DNA of 64,000 bases from Ichthyophis bannanicus. Taxonomy: Eukaryota > Chordata > Amphibia > Gymnophiona > Ichthyophiidae. Numbering within the stretch: position 1 is the first letter of the stretch; every line of letters begins with the position of its first letter. Below are positions 44,880-55,519 of the stretch, piece after piece. The DNA is taken from assembly GCA_033557465.1 (NCBI GenBank), contig CM066043.1, positions 107,684,278-107,748,277 of the forward strand, read 5' to 3'. A program made the position numbers and the translations under genes. The notes below the pieces were generated by a model, which was given only the letters and a program-made list of their open reading frames with translations, was not told the DNA's origin and ran no database searches.

Positions 44880-46737
44880 GGAAGTCCAGTGAGAGTTTTC
44901 ATTCTTAAAGGGAACCTCCCTTAGGCTTGTAACATGGTATCATACTAATGTGGTCCAGCTGATGTCGAGTGGCTTCTACATTGTGTGTTACCATAGGAGC
45001 TGATCTATTATGAGTTTTCATTCGTGACCTATGCTCACTTAGACAAGCCTTAAATGCTCTGCAAGTTCTACCAATGTATAATTTCAGACAATCACATTGG
45101 ATCATATAAACCACATAGTCCGACGTACACATAGAGCCCGATTCTGAAAGGGGCACGTCTGGGCCATCCGGATGTCCCTGTGCAGGATGGGCCTGATAGG
45201 ACCTGATTCTGGACCGTGGGAATAAAACATTACTGCGGTATTCAGAATCGGGCCTGAAGACGGCCCGACTTGCCCCTGCCTGCCTGAGGGGACGTCTTCC
45301 CGCAGGCTCCCTTGGCTACTGTGGCTTGGCCCCCCTCTTCCCTGTCACCTGACCCGGCTGGACAGCCGGGGTCTGGATCGGGCAGCGAGACCCCCCCCCC
45401 TGCACCTGGCCCTGGCCCCGGGGATCCCCGGGCCTAATGGCTGGATCAGTGCTGCTTATTCCACCTTTGAGGTGAATAAGCAGCAAATCCCCTTTGACCC
45501 AGCAGGACGTATAGAACCATGACCTGAATTGGCCCTTTATGTCCTGCCAGGCTGACCCGCTACTGCCCTGCCCTAGCCCACCCCCTCCTGCCCCCCTCCG
45601 GCTCTCCCCATCCTGCTGCTCAGGACACAAAGGGAGAGCTGGAGGGGGAATTGGGCCAGGATAGCTAGCGGGGCTGCACGTTCCGTCGGGATATGCAGCC
45701 CCGCAACCCATGACTCTGTATCGGGCCCATAGTATAACATTTAGCATAAAATTGTCATTTAAATATAGAATCTTGCCAGGAGGGTCCCTGCATTGCCTGC
45801 TGACGATAAATGCATTGTTGACTTTTAAAATGGCTTGGAGAGGGGGGTACTTAAAATTTCTTGTTTCTTTTGAGAAAAATCTGTTCTTACAATCCAGTTT
45901 GATACATTCTTCCCTCTTGATAATGATATCAGAGGGGGTCTCTAAATATTGGATACATTGATAATATGTCCCAATGTTTTAAAATGATATTTTAGACCTG
46001 CATTGCCTTAGCAGAATGAGGTAAGACACACCTCATTCTCTGCTCTTGTTGATCTCGATGTTAGGTTAATAAAGCTGGTCACCGGGCATATAAAGCTCGC
46101 TTGTATGTTTTTCCAATTACAGTTTGGGATAACCCCTGGCTGTTAATCGACATTCTAACACTGCCAATTTTATTTTAAAATCTTCCAAACTACTACATAT
46201 TCTCCTTATCCATAGAAATTGTCCTGCTGGAAAGTTATTCTTCAGTCTTATGGGATGATGACATGTATCTCAATAAATACCCTCATGTTAAATGTAACCC
46301 TCCATTTGTGATGTGACCACTTTGATTGTAGGATAAGGTGGTATACAAATCTGTCTAAATAAATAAAATAAATAAATTCTTTCTTTATGTTGGTTTTCTG
46401 TATAAACTGGTTTTAATATTACCATTTGCTTAAATACCTTTATATCCAAAATTTTATTCTGTTTTGTCATTTTAAAATTCAGAAACTGTTTCTGTATGTT
46501 GAACCATCCAATAAATTCCTTCAATTGGGAACATCTTCCCCTCTCCATATAAAAAAGATATCATCCAAAAAACAGCTCCATAATTCAATCCATTGAAACT
46601 AATGAGAAGGATAAACAACTTCTTCAAATCTTGCCAAATATATTGTGGCTATAGAGGGGACACAGTAGCCCCCATTGCTATTCCATGGATTTGTTGGTAA
46701 AAATGTATCTTCATAACAAAAATAGTTCTGACCGGAT
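44880..46737 (-). mobile_element. Penelope-like element, family 2, split by a MITE
   Basis: From 46,737 down: an RT segment with 'IHGIAMGATVS' (46,695-46,665), 'DDIFFIW' in a broken frame (46,575-46,550), 'LKEFIGWFNIQKQFLNFKM' and 'QNKILDIKVF' (46,520-46,430). After the MITE at 45,134-45,728 comes a GIY-YIG endonuclease (45,120-44,905): 'SDYVVYMIQCDCLKLYIGRT' with the YIG triad intact, 'LSEHRSRMKTHN' and 'PMVTHNVEA'. RT followed by C-terminal GIY-YIG is the Penelope architecture. A short AATAAA-type LINE tail (about 46,290-46,377) also interrupts it. Truncated at both ends, frameshifted. Confidence 0.85.
45134..45728. mobile_element. MITE-like element, about 595 bp, inside Penelope family 2
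   Basis: The left end GAGCCCGATTCTGA and the right end, read on the other strand, GGGCCCGATACAGA form imperfect terminal inverted repeats. The interior is GC-rich and has 'ttcagaatcgggcc' (45,239-45,252), an internal inverted copy of the end. Flanking 'catag' on both sides hints at a short target duplication. No transposase. Confidence 0.6.
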
Positions 46738-48342
46738 GCACAGAGAGCTGGGGCGAACACCATAGAATGTGCTTCTTAATGCATAAAAGTGGCAACATCT
46801 GGAAAGCCGTGTGCATTAATGCTCATAGTATGGGAAATAAGGTCCCAGATGTTGAGGCTTTAATGGAAGATGCTGACTTGGATTTAGTTGGGATTACGGA
46901 GACATGGTTCACAGACAACCATGACTGGGATGTAATTATACCAGTCTATACTTTATTCAGGAAGGACAGGGTAAGAAGAAGGGGAGGAAGAGTGGCACTG
47001 TATGTAAAAAATAATATTAAAGCTACAAAATTACAGGGCTTACAAGGGAAGAAGGAAGCACTGTGGGTTAAACGAGAAAGAGGGTACGCGGAATCCATTT
47101 GCATTAGTGTGATGTACAGATCACAGACAGAAGAAGTGGACAGAGATTTAGCGGAAGACCTTTGCAGTATTGCCATGAAAGGAGAAGTGTTATTGATAGG
47201 TAACTTCAAAATGTCAGATTTTGATTGGTTCATCCCTGTTGCAGGGTCATCTAGAAGTAAGGAGATCCTGAATTCTCTACAGGGAGAATTATTCTGGCAA
47301 CTGGTAACAGAACCCACATGTGAAGGGGCCATACTGGACCTGGTGCTTATCAATGGAGAAAGTATTTCTGATGTTATAGTGGGAGATCATCACACATCCA
47401 GTGATCACCAGATGGTGTGGCTCAGTGTTAGGACTAGGGCTGATTAAGTCCATTCAAAAGTGCATCTCCTAGACTTTGCCAAGATGGGACAATACCTCAA
47501 GGGTTATTAGCAGGATGGGAGCAGCTGGGAGATGTGGAAAAGCAATGGGCAGAACAGAAATGGATATTTTAAGGTCTACAAACCTTTTTGTTAGGAAAAA
47601 AATAAATGTAAACGGAAAAGGAGGCCACTATGGTTCTCAAAAGAAATAGCTGAAAAGGTGAAGAAAAAGAAGGTGGTCTTCCTAAAATACAAGAGATCAC
47701 AGAAAGGGGAAAACAAACATCAATATTTGGAAAAACTTAGAGAAGCTAGGAAAGTAGTCAGGAAAGCAAAGATACAAATAGAAGAAAAAATAGACAATGC
47801 AATAAAATGGGAGGACAAGACATTTTTCAGATATGTTAGTGAAAGGAGGAAGTGCAAAAGTGGTATTGCCAGACTCAAGGGTGAAGGGAAAGAATATGTT
47901 GAAGCTGATGAGGATCAAGCAGAATTGCTTAACACATATTTTTGTTCTGTGTTCACAGATGAAAGGGCCAGGAGCAGGACCTCAGAAAAGACCCACAAAT
48001 AGGAACAGAAGTGAAGGGATCTTAATCAATTTTCAGAAGACTATCTTCGTGAGGAACTAGCTAAACTAAAAGTAGACAAAATGATGGGGCTGGATGGGAT
48101 ACATCCGAGAGTATTGAAGGAACTTGGGGAAGTTTTAGTGGCTCAACTATCTGACCTTTTCAATGCTTCTTTAGAGTCGGGAGTGGTCCCAGAGGACTGG
48201 AGAAAGGCTTATGTAGTCCCTTAACACAAAAGCGGAAGTAAGGATGAGGTTGAGAACCGCAAGCCAGTTAGTCTGACCTCTGTAGTGAGTAAATTAATGG
48301 AAACACAGCTAAAACACAGGATGGTGAGGTTTTTGGAGTCCA
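46738..48342 (+). mobile_element. CR1-type LINE: endonuclease to start of RT
   Basis: The frame 46,767-47,447 is an almost complete endonuclease: 'INAHSMGNKVPDVEALMEDA', 'LVGITETWFTDNHDWDVI' (catalytic Glu kept), 'RGGRVALYVKNNIKATKL', 'LLIGNFKMSDFDWFIPV' (GNFN changed to GNFK), 'LDLVLINGESISDVI' and 'SSDHQMVW' (Asp-His kept). Linker 47,658-48,000 with 'RYVSERRKCKSGIARLKGEG'. Then the RT N-terminus 'KLKVDKMMGLDGIHPRVLKE'-like (48,060-48,120) to 48,342, where it stops mid-RT and a second copy begins. Stops at several places. Confidence 0.85.
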
Positions 48343-49912
48343 ATGAAACTAGCTAAACTCAATGTAGACAAAGCGATGGGACTGGATGGGATACATCCTA
48401 GAATACTGAGGGAACTTGGGGACATTCTAGCAGCTCAACTGACTAACCTTTTCAATGCCTCATTGGAGTCGGGAGTGGTGCCAAAGGAGGGGAGAAAGGC
48501 TCATGTGATGCCTTTACACAAAAGCAGAAGTAAGGATGTGGCTGAAAACTACAGGTAGGTTAGTTTAACTTCGGTGGTGAGTAAATTATTGGAAACGCTG
48601 CTGAAAGAGAAAATAGTGAGGTTTCTGGAGTCCAGCTGGTTACAGGATCTGAGGCAGCATGGATTCACCAGAGGTAGGTCTTGTCAGACAAATCTGATTG
48701 GTTTCTTTGACTGGATGACCAGGGAATTGGACCGAGGGAGAGCCCTAGATGTGGTGTATTTAGATTTCAGTAAAGTCGTTGACACCGTTCCTCACAGGTG
48801 ACTTATAAACAAACTGAGCACCCTAGGGATGGATCCTAAAGTTACTGCTTGGGTTAGAAATTGGTTGAGTGGGAGGCAACAAAGAGTACAGGTAAATAGA
48901 GCTTACTCTGAGGAGAAGGAAGTTACCAGTGGTGTGCCCCAGGGATCTGTCCTTGGTCCAATTCTTTTTAACATCTTTGTTAGTGATATAGCAGAAGGGC
49001 TGTCGGGTAAGGTTTGCCTCTTTGTGGATGATACCAAAATCTGCAATAGAGTAGACACCTAAGAAGGTGTAGATAACATGAGGAGGGATCTAGCTAAGCT
49101 TGAAGAATGATCTAGAATTTGGCAGTTGGGATTTAATGCTAAAAAATGTAAGGTCATGCATTTGGGCTGCAGCAATCCAAGGGAGCAATATAGTATAGGC
49201 GGTGAAGTACTTTTATCCACTAAAGAAGAGCGGGACCTAGGCATGGTTGTGTCTGATGATCTTAAAGTAGCTAAACAGGTAGAAAAGGCAACGGCAAAAG
49301 CTAGAAGGATGCTTGGGTGCATACAGAGAGGAATGGCTAGCAGAAAAAAGAGGTGATAGTGCCTCTGTATAAGTCTTTGGTGTGACTTCATTTGGAGTAT
49401 TGTGTGCAATTCTGGAGACCGCACCTTCAAAAGGATATAAGCAGGATGGAGTCAGTACAGAGTGTGGCTACTAAAATGGTTTGTGGTCTTCATTATAAAG
49501 CATATGAGGACAGACTCAAGTATCTTAATATGTACACCTTAGAGGAAAGGTGGGATAGAGGTGATATGATTGAGACATTTAAATACCTCCGTGGCATAAA
49601 TGCACAGGGGGAGAGCCTCTTTCAATTGAAAGCAAGTTCTGCTATGATGGGACATGGGATGAGGGTGAAGGGAGATAGATTCAGGAGTGATATGCGGAAA
49701 TAATTCTTTACGGAAAGAGTGGTGGATCCATGGAATAGTCTCCCAGTGGAGGTGGGAGAGATGAGGACAGTATCTGAATTCAAAAAAGCATGGGACAAAC
49801 ACAGAGGCTCTCTAAAGGAAAAAGGGGGACTGTTGTAGTTGTTGATATGGAAGGACAGACTAGATAGGCCATGTGGTCTTTTTCTGTCATCATTTTTCTA
49901 TGTTTCTATGGA
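48343..49912 (+). mobile_element. CR1-type LINE: RT to 3' end
   Basis: Starts with the same RT N-terminal segment that ends the previous copy ('KLNVDKAMGLDGIHPRILRE'). Then 'ESSWLQDLRQHGFTRGRSCQ', motif A 'DVVYLDFSKVVDTVPH', motif B '[15 protein letters not shown]', motif C 'LFVDDTKI' (48,580-49,040), 'GFNAKKCKVMHLGCSN', 'MEYCVQFWRPHLQKDI', 'FKYLRGINAQGESLFQ' and 'RFRSDMRK'. Ends with 'tttttctatgtttctatg' at 49,892-49,911, the CR1 octamer end. A few in-frame stops (for example at about 48,799 and 49,060). Confidence 0.88.
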
Positions 49913-50764
49913 TTGCAGGATCCAAGGCAGCATGGTTTTAGAAGAGGTAGGTCTTGTCAGACAAATGTACAGTAATTCATTTCTTTGACTGGGCGACCAG
50001 AGAGTTGAACCGAGGGAGAGCACTAGATGTAGTGTACTTAGATTTCATTAAAGCCGTTCTGCACAGACGACTTATAAATAAATTGAGTATCCTAGGAATG
50101 GACCCTACAGTGACTGCCTGGGTTAGAAATTGGTTGAGCAGGAGGTGACAAAGGGTACAGGTAAATGGAGCTCACTCTGAGGAGAAGAAGGTGGTGTGCA
50201 GTAGGGAGCTGTCCTTGGTCAGATTCTTTCTAACATTGCGGTTAGTGATATTGCGGAAGGACTGTCGGGTAAGGTTTGCCTCTATGCAGATAATACCAAT
50301 ATCTGCAATAGAGTAGACACCCAGGAAGGTGTAGATAGCATGATGAGGGATCTAGTGAAGCTTGAAAATGGTCGAGAATTTGATAGCTGAGATTTAATGC
50401 AAAAAAAATGGAGGGTCATGCATTTGGGCTGCAAAAATCCAAGGGAGCAGTACAGCATGGGGTAAAGTATTTCTGTCTTTAAAAGAAGAGCAGGAGCTTG
50501 GTATGATTGTTTTCTGATGGTCTTGAGGTGGCTAAACAGGTAGAAAAGGTGCCGTAAAAAGTCAGAAGGATGCTTGGGTGCATAGGGAATGGCCAGCAGA
50601 AAGAAAGAGGTGATAGTGCCTCTGTATAGGTCTTTGGTGTGACCTTATTTGGAGTATTGTATGCAATTCTGGAAACCACACCTTCAAAAGGATATAAACA
50701 GGATGGAGATGGTGCAGAGTGTGGCTATCAAATTGATCAGTGTGCTATGTCATAAGGCATATGG
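49913..50764 (+). mobile_element. CR1-type LINE, 5' part of a copy split by Penelope
   Basis: Same family as the neighbour: 'FRRGRSCQTN'-like start (49,938-49,970), 'GRALDVVYLDFIKAV' (50,014-50,060), 'WVRNWLSRR', a decayed motif C near 50,285, 'EYCMQFWKPHLQKDI' (50,650-50,695), ending at 'cataaggcatatgg'. It continues at 53,785 after the inserted Penelope pair. Confidence 0.85.
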
Positions 50765-52220
50765 GTTACAAAATCGAAAAAGAGATTCCACTTTCAGAAT
50801 ACTGCAAAACATCAAAGAAAAAATTCTGACTTATTAAAGTGAATTTCTCTTTTTCCCTATTTTCTTTTTGTTGGAGCTGCCTCGACAAAGTGGGCGGAAT
50901 AGAATCCGTCCCCCCCACTATGGCTTCTCCGTTTTAATACAATTATAAATGAGTGAATGATTTTTCAAACTCTTAACTTAGCTTTTGTCGAGCTTTTCAA
51001 ACCACCGAAGAATTTCAGAATAACAACATGCCACGTTTCGGGTCTGAACTTGTTGACCCTGCATCAGGTCATTGAAATCCGGTAGTCATAGAAGCTTCAA
51101 TCCATGAAAAGAGAAAAGCCGCCTTTGATATATAGAACGGCATCAGATGTCGACAATGACGAAACCAGCAAAAAGGACCTATCAAAAAGGTTCACTTTTG
51201 GGAGACAGCCTATCAGAAAGAGAAATACCCTACTGTCAAGGGAACCTCCAAATCCGATTGGCTGATTGCTTGTGTCCAAAGGTTGTACTGAGGTTCAAAA
51301 AACAACATTCGTATGATCGTATGCCAGTCGATCTGGGCGTTTAAACCTGCCGGTTGAACAGTATTTAAAGAAAAAATCCATCTTTGTTCCAGTTTTTATA
51401 GCTTTTGAATATGATCACCTCCTCTTGGATCGAAGGGAACATAATACAATATACGCCAACGCAAATGTTCAAAAATGTGTCCATGATGTGAAGGCGAGAT
51501 GCATGTTCTCCTAAACGCACCTTTATAGACCTAGAGGTGTGTCCTATGTAATAAAAGGAACGTGCATATTATTAAGTAAACCACATGAGTGGATAGGCAC
51601 GTTGTGTGCCATCTAGATTTATACGTACGTGAAGTATGTATATCAAACCACTTCCTGCCCATTACAGAAGCCATACAAAAACGGCAGGCACCACATTGAA
51701 AATGACCACAATTTTGTTGAAATTAATCTGGATGGTCCAAAGGGGAGGTGGATTTAACTTCAAAGTCCCAGAGATTTGCTCCTCGTGAATAGGCAATTTG
51801 CAGATGTTTACCTTGAAACCAGGTATGCAAACCAAGAATTGGCCAAAATCGATGTAATATTTTTACCACTTGGGAAATGCCATTAATATAAGGAGAGACA
51901 CTCGTAATTTTGTCATCTTGTGATTGAGGTGTCCGTGTTTTCGTGGTCGATGAAAACAGCCAATCACGATGAGTAAAACGGGCACGTTTATACGCTGTTT
52001 TTATTGACCCATATGGATATCCCCTCACACGTAAACGTTGCTTTAAATCGGCAGCATGTAAATGAAAATCCTGTAACGCTGAGCAGTTTCGCTGTAATTG
52101 TAAAAACTGCCCATATGAAGGGAGATCCAATGGATCTTCACACATTCCAAGGGCTTTCTTACTGGATCTTCTTGACCTAGTTTTGAATAATAATTACTTT
52201 CTTCATCAACAACAATATTA
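50765..52220 (-). pseudogene. Penelope-like copy (left): RT C-terminus and GIY-YIG endonuclease
   Basis: The frame 52,145-51,723 has 'SYGQFLQLQRNCSALQDFHL', 'AADLKQRLRVRGYPYGSIKT', 'RFTHRDWLFSS' (the region between RT and endonuclease). Below 51,720 the minus strand gives a Cys pair region (GACRFC), 'WHTTCLSTHVVYLIIC', a broken YIG position (LLLHRTHL then a stop), 'HHGHIFEHLRWRILYYVPFD' and 'QRWIFSLNTV'. It keeps about 110 bp between RT and endonuclease that the right copy has lost. 5'-truncated inside RT; stops and frameshifts. Confidence 0.8.
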
Positions 52221-53784
52221 TTAACAAATATTCGGTATAGCAATGGGTGCCACAGTAGCCCTTTCAATAGCAACAATTTATATGGCTCAGTTTGACGAAC
52301 TTTACATTTATTCTGCTCCTCTTTTTTGCCATGTTCCCTTCTGGCGGAGGTTTCTGGATGATGTCTTTTTTCTCTGGACTGGGACAAAATCAGAGTTAGA
52401 TTTATTTTTATCATCGCTTAATGTTCACAAGTCCAATATTCAATTTACAGCTCAGGTGGAATGTACTCAAATTCAGTTTTTAGATATCACCATTACACTA
52501 ACTCCTGAAGGTTTTATTACTTCATTATACAGAAAACCGGTCCAACGCAATACCCTTTTGAGATATGACAGTTATTATCCAAAACCATTAAAAAGAGGGT
52601 TACCATATGGGCAGTATATAAACGTGCCCATTTTACTCATCGTGATTGGCTGTTTTCATCGACCACAAATACACAGACACCTCAAACACAAGATGACAAA
52701 ATTACGAGTGTCTTTCCTTATTTTTGGTTTGCATACCTGTTTTCAAGGTAAACATCTGTAAATTGCCTATTCACAAGGAGCAAATCTCTGGGACTTTGAA
52801 GTTAAATCCACCTCCCCGTTGGACCATCCAGAATCATTTCAACAAAATTGTGGTCATTTTCAATGTGGTGCCTGTCGTTTTTGTATGGCTTCTGTAATGG
52901 GCAGTGAGTGGTTTGATATACATACTTCACGTACGTATAAATCTAGATGGCACACAACATGCCTATCCACTCGTGGTTTACTTAATAATATGCCCATGTT
53001 CCTTTTATTACATAGGACGCACCACTAGGACTATAAAGGTGCATTTAGGAGAACATGCATCTTGCCTTCACACAAAAACTCTTACAGCACCAATGGTTGA
53101 CCATTTTCTTCATCATGGACACATTTTTGAACATTTGCGTTGGCGTATATTGTATTATGTTCCAATCGATCCAAGAGGAGGTGATCGTATTCAAAAGCTA
53201 CAAAAACTGGAACAAAGATGGATTTTTTCTTTAAATACTGTTTACTTGGTGGATTTAAACGCCCAGATCGACTGCCATACGATCATATGAATGTTGTATT
53301 TTGCACCTCAGTACAACCTTTGGACACAAGCAATCAGCCAATCGGATTTGGAGGTTCCCTTGGCAGTAGCGTATTTCCCTTTCTGATAGGCTGTCTTCCA
53401 AAAGTGAACCTTTTTGATAGATCCTTTTGGCTGGTTTCATTATTGTCGATGTCAGACGCCGTTCTATATATCAAAGGCGGCTTTTCTCTTTTCATGTATT
53501 GAAGCTTCTATGACTACCGGATTTCAATGACCTGAGGCAGGGTCGACAAGTTCAGACCCGAAACATGGCACGTTGTTCTGAAATTTTTCGGCGGTTTGTA
53601 AAGTTCGACAAAAGCTAAGTTAAGAGTTTGAAAATTATTCACTCGTTTATAATCTTATTAAATACAGAGAAGCCACAGCGGGGGGACAGATTCTATTCCG
53701 CCCACTTTATCGGGGCAGCTCCAACAAAAGGAAAATAGGGAAAAAGAGAAATTCACTATAATAAGTCAGAATTTTTTCTTTGAT
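52221..53784 (+). pseudogene. Penelope-like copy (right): RT and GIY-YIG endonuclease
   Basis: The frame 52,243-52,761 follows an 'FGIAMGATVALSIATIYM' block with 'WRRFLDDVFFLWTGTKSE' (catalytic DD), 'QFLDITITLTPEGFITSLYR' and 'KRGLPYGQ'. Then a deletion, 'TSRTYKSRWHTTCLSTRG', and frame 52,904-53,290 with 'YYIGRTTRTIKVHLGEH' (GIY-YIG core), 'APMVDHFLHHGHIFEHLRWR' and 'LEQRWIFSLNTV'. These proteins nick the target and copy the element RNA. 5'-truncated at the RT finger region, one frameshift before the endonuclease. Confidence 0.88.
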
Positions 53785-54195
53785 ATAAGGCATATGGGGA
53801 CATACTTAAAGATCTCAATATGTATACTTTGAAGGAAAAGCGGGAGAGAGGAGATTTGATGGAAACATTTAAATACCTCTGTGGCATAAATGTACAGGAG
53901 AGAGTCTCTTTCATTGAAAGAAAGCTCTGCAATGAGGGGACATAGGATGAAGGTGAAAGGGGATAGACTCAGAAGTAATATGTGGAAATATTAGTTTATG
54001 GAAAGAGTAGTGGATGCATGGAATAATCTCCCAGTGAAGGTAGTAGAGACCAGGACAGTATCAGAATTCATAAAAGCATGGGACCGACACAAAAGATCTC
54101 TAAAGGAAAAAAAAGGGACTATAGTAGTTGATATGGAAGGATAGACTGGATAGGCTGTATAGTCTTTTTCTGCCATCGTGTTTCTTTTCCTATAG
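53785..54195 (+). mobile_element. CR1-type LINE, 3' part of the split copy
   Basis: Resumes exactly where 50,764 stopped: 'atggggacatacttaaagatctcaatatg', 'ggaaacatttaaatacctc', 'ggaatggaataatctcccagt'-type text and the 3' UTR 'gatatggaaggatagactgga'. The end is 'tcgtgtttcttttcctatag' (54,176-54,195), a decayed octamer end. Confidence 0.85.
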
Positions 54196-55517
54196 TTAAA
54201 ATCCATTGCAGATGGATTAGGGTATATCTTCAAAATTCTATTTTCAATGGCTTCAGTTACAACATGTGAGACACTCTAGCACGATCAATCTCTCCTTATC
54301 AGATGATTGGTTGATTGAAGATTTATCTAGGAGGACTTTAGCCCTTAAAAAGCAAGAGTCATATTTTTGTGGGATACTGGGTTAGATCCCTGCAGGCTCT
54401 CTTTAGGAGTGGAGAGGGTCTAGGACAGTGCTTTTCAAACTGTTATCCCATATGGCTCCATGTTAACAACTGAAAATTCACGTGACCCCAAGATGATGAT
54501 GAAATCAAACTGGTAGATCTCCAGCCTCTTTTCCCTGCCTCTATTCATCGAAAGCAGGAAGTCAGAAGCAATAGTAGTCATAAGAGCAGCAGCAGTCAGC
54601 ACAGGGTCCCTTATGTCAGTGTGCAGTGTGTGCTTACAGATCCCACTACTCAGCATGGGTTTCCAGTCTTAACAGGAGACTTACCCACGAAAGGACAAGG
54701 GCCTATGAATGTTCACTGGCTCACAGGCCACATGCTAACTGGTCACTGTCACTACTTGGCATAGGTCTCAGTGAAAGTCCAGAGAGAAGGGAAAATGGTC
54801 ATGTTTCTGTGACCCCATCCACTGATGATGTTACCCCAAGTTTGGGAATCAGTGGTCTAGGAAAAGCATTTGGATAGTACTTTGGAAACAAAACAGTGGG
54901 TGCTTTTTTGGGGTAAAATTACTCATTTTCTCTATCTGATTCGATTATTTAATCCATGTTCGTTATAGCACATGATGTACGGACCCTGGTGAAAATCATC
55001 ATGCTTGCACAGGGAGCTACTGATCTCTGCTGGTCCTGTAAAGCAAAGGCTGGTAAACTCTTCCATACGCTGTAGTATTGTTCTAACATTGCGCCCTTTT
55101 GGTTAGAGGGATGGGAATGAGTCTGTGATATACTGGATATTCATGAGCAATTAATTTATAAAATTATTATTTGGAAGTTTATTGGTGTTCATACCCTGCT
55201 ACCTAGAGGTAAAGCCTATTTATTAATCTTTCTGCTTTCTTTAGCCATAAAGCTCATTATCAGTAACTGGAAAGATAATTTAGTTTATGCCTCAGTATGA
55301 GGTGAAATTTGGTCTGTCAGCTTTATAAATATGAAAGTGTTGTTGCTGAAAGAGGTAATTATTTACTTAATTGGAATAAGAAATGAGCCTTGCTGTCTCG
55401 CATTATTGATAGCCCTATTGTATGAGCGATTCTTTTGTCACACTGAGTTTTTCTGATTACTTGTTGTGTGCTAATTTTATAAATTTGGCACAATAAAGAT
55501 ATTTGGAACATAAAAAA
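54196..55517 (+). mobile_element. L1/Tx1-clade LINE, 3' end, split by hAT MITE
   Basis: After the MITE the plus strand shows the L1 C-terminal pattern 'DLCWSCKAKAGKLFHTL' (55,024-55,075) and 'IAPFWLEGWE' (55,090-55,120), then 'IIIWKFIGVHTLLPRGKAYL' (55,161-55,220) and 'AIKLIISNWKDN' (55,243-55,278). The 3' UTR contains 'cacaataaagatatttggaac' and ends in an A-run (55,511-55,516). 5'-truncated against the CR1 end. Stops present. Confidence 0.75.
54426..54854. mobile_element. hAT-type MITE with perfect 8-bp target duplication
   Basis: Flanked by GTCTAGGA on both sides (54,418-54,425; 54,855-54,862). Ends are CAGTGCTTTTCAAACTG and, on the other strand, CACTGATTCCCAAACTTGG, the hAT CAGTG..TCAAAC terminal signature. 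429 bp, no transposase. It inserted into the L1 copy at 54,196-55,517. Confidence 0.9.
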
Positions 55518-55519
55518 GC

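Larger units (their letters stand above)
50765..53784. mobile_element. Inverted head-to-head pair of Penelope-like copies
   Basis: A 3.0-kb insertion in CR1 flanked by a 13-bp target duplication, ATAAGGCATATGG (50,752-50,764 and 53,785-53,797). Left copy: minus strand, 3' end outward at 50,810 (with 45 extra bases to 50,765). Right copy: plus strand, 3' end at 53,784. The two meet near 52,200-52,240, so 3' ends point outward. Arms of over 1 kb are complementary, including the 3' untranslated part with 'ccgcccactt' and 'ggcagctccaac'. Inverted partial copies are known in Penelope-like elements; here both arms are long and diverged enough to rule out a recent assembly artefact. Confidence 0.88.

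Noticed and set aside
52043..52414. 123-codon minus-strand ORF across the centre of the Penelope pair
   Set aside because: It reads through the junction: its upstream half is antisense to the right copy's RT and only its end belongs to the left copy.
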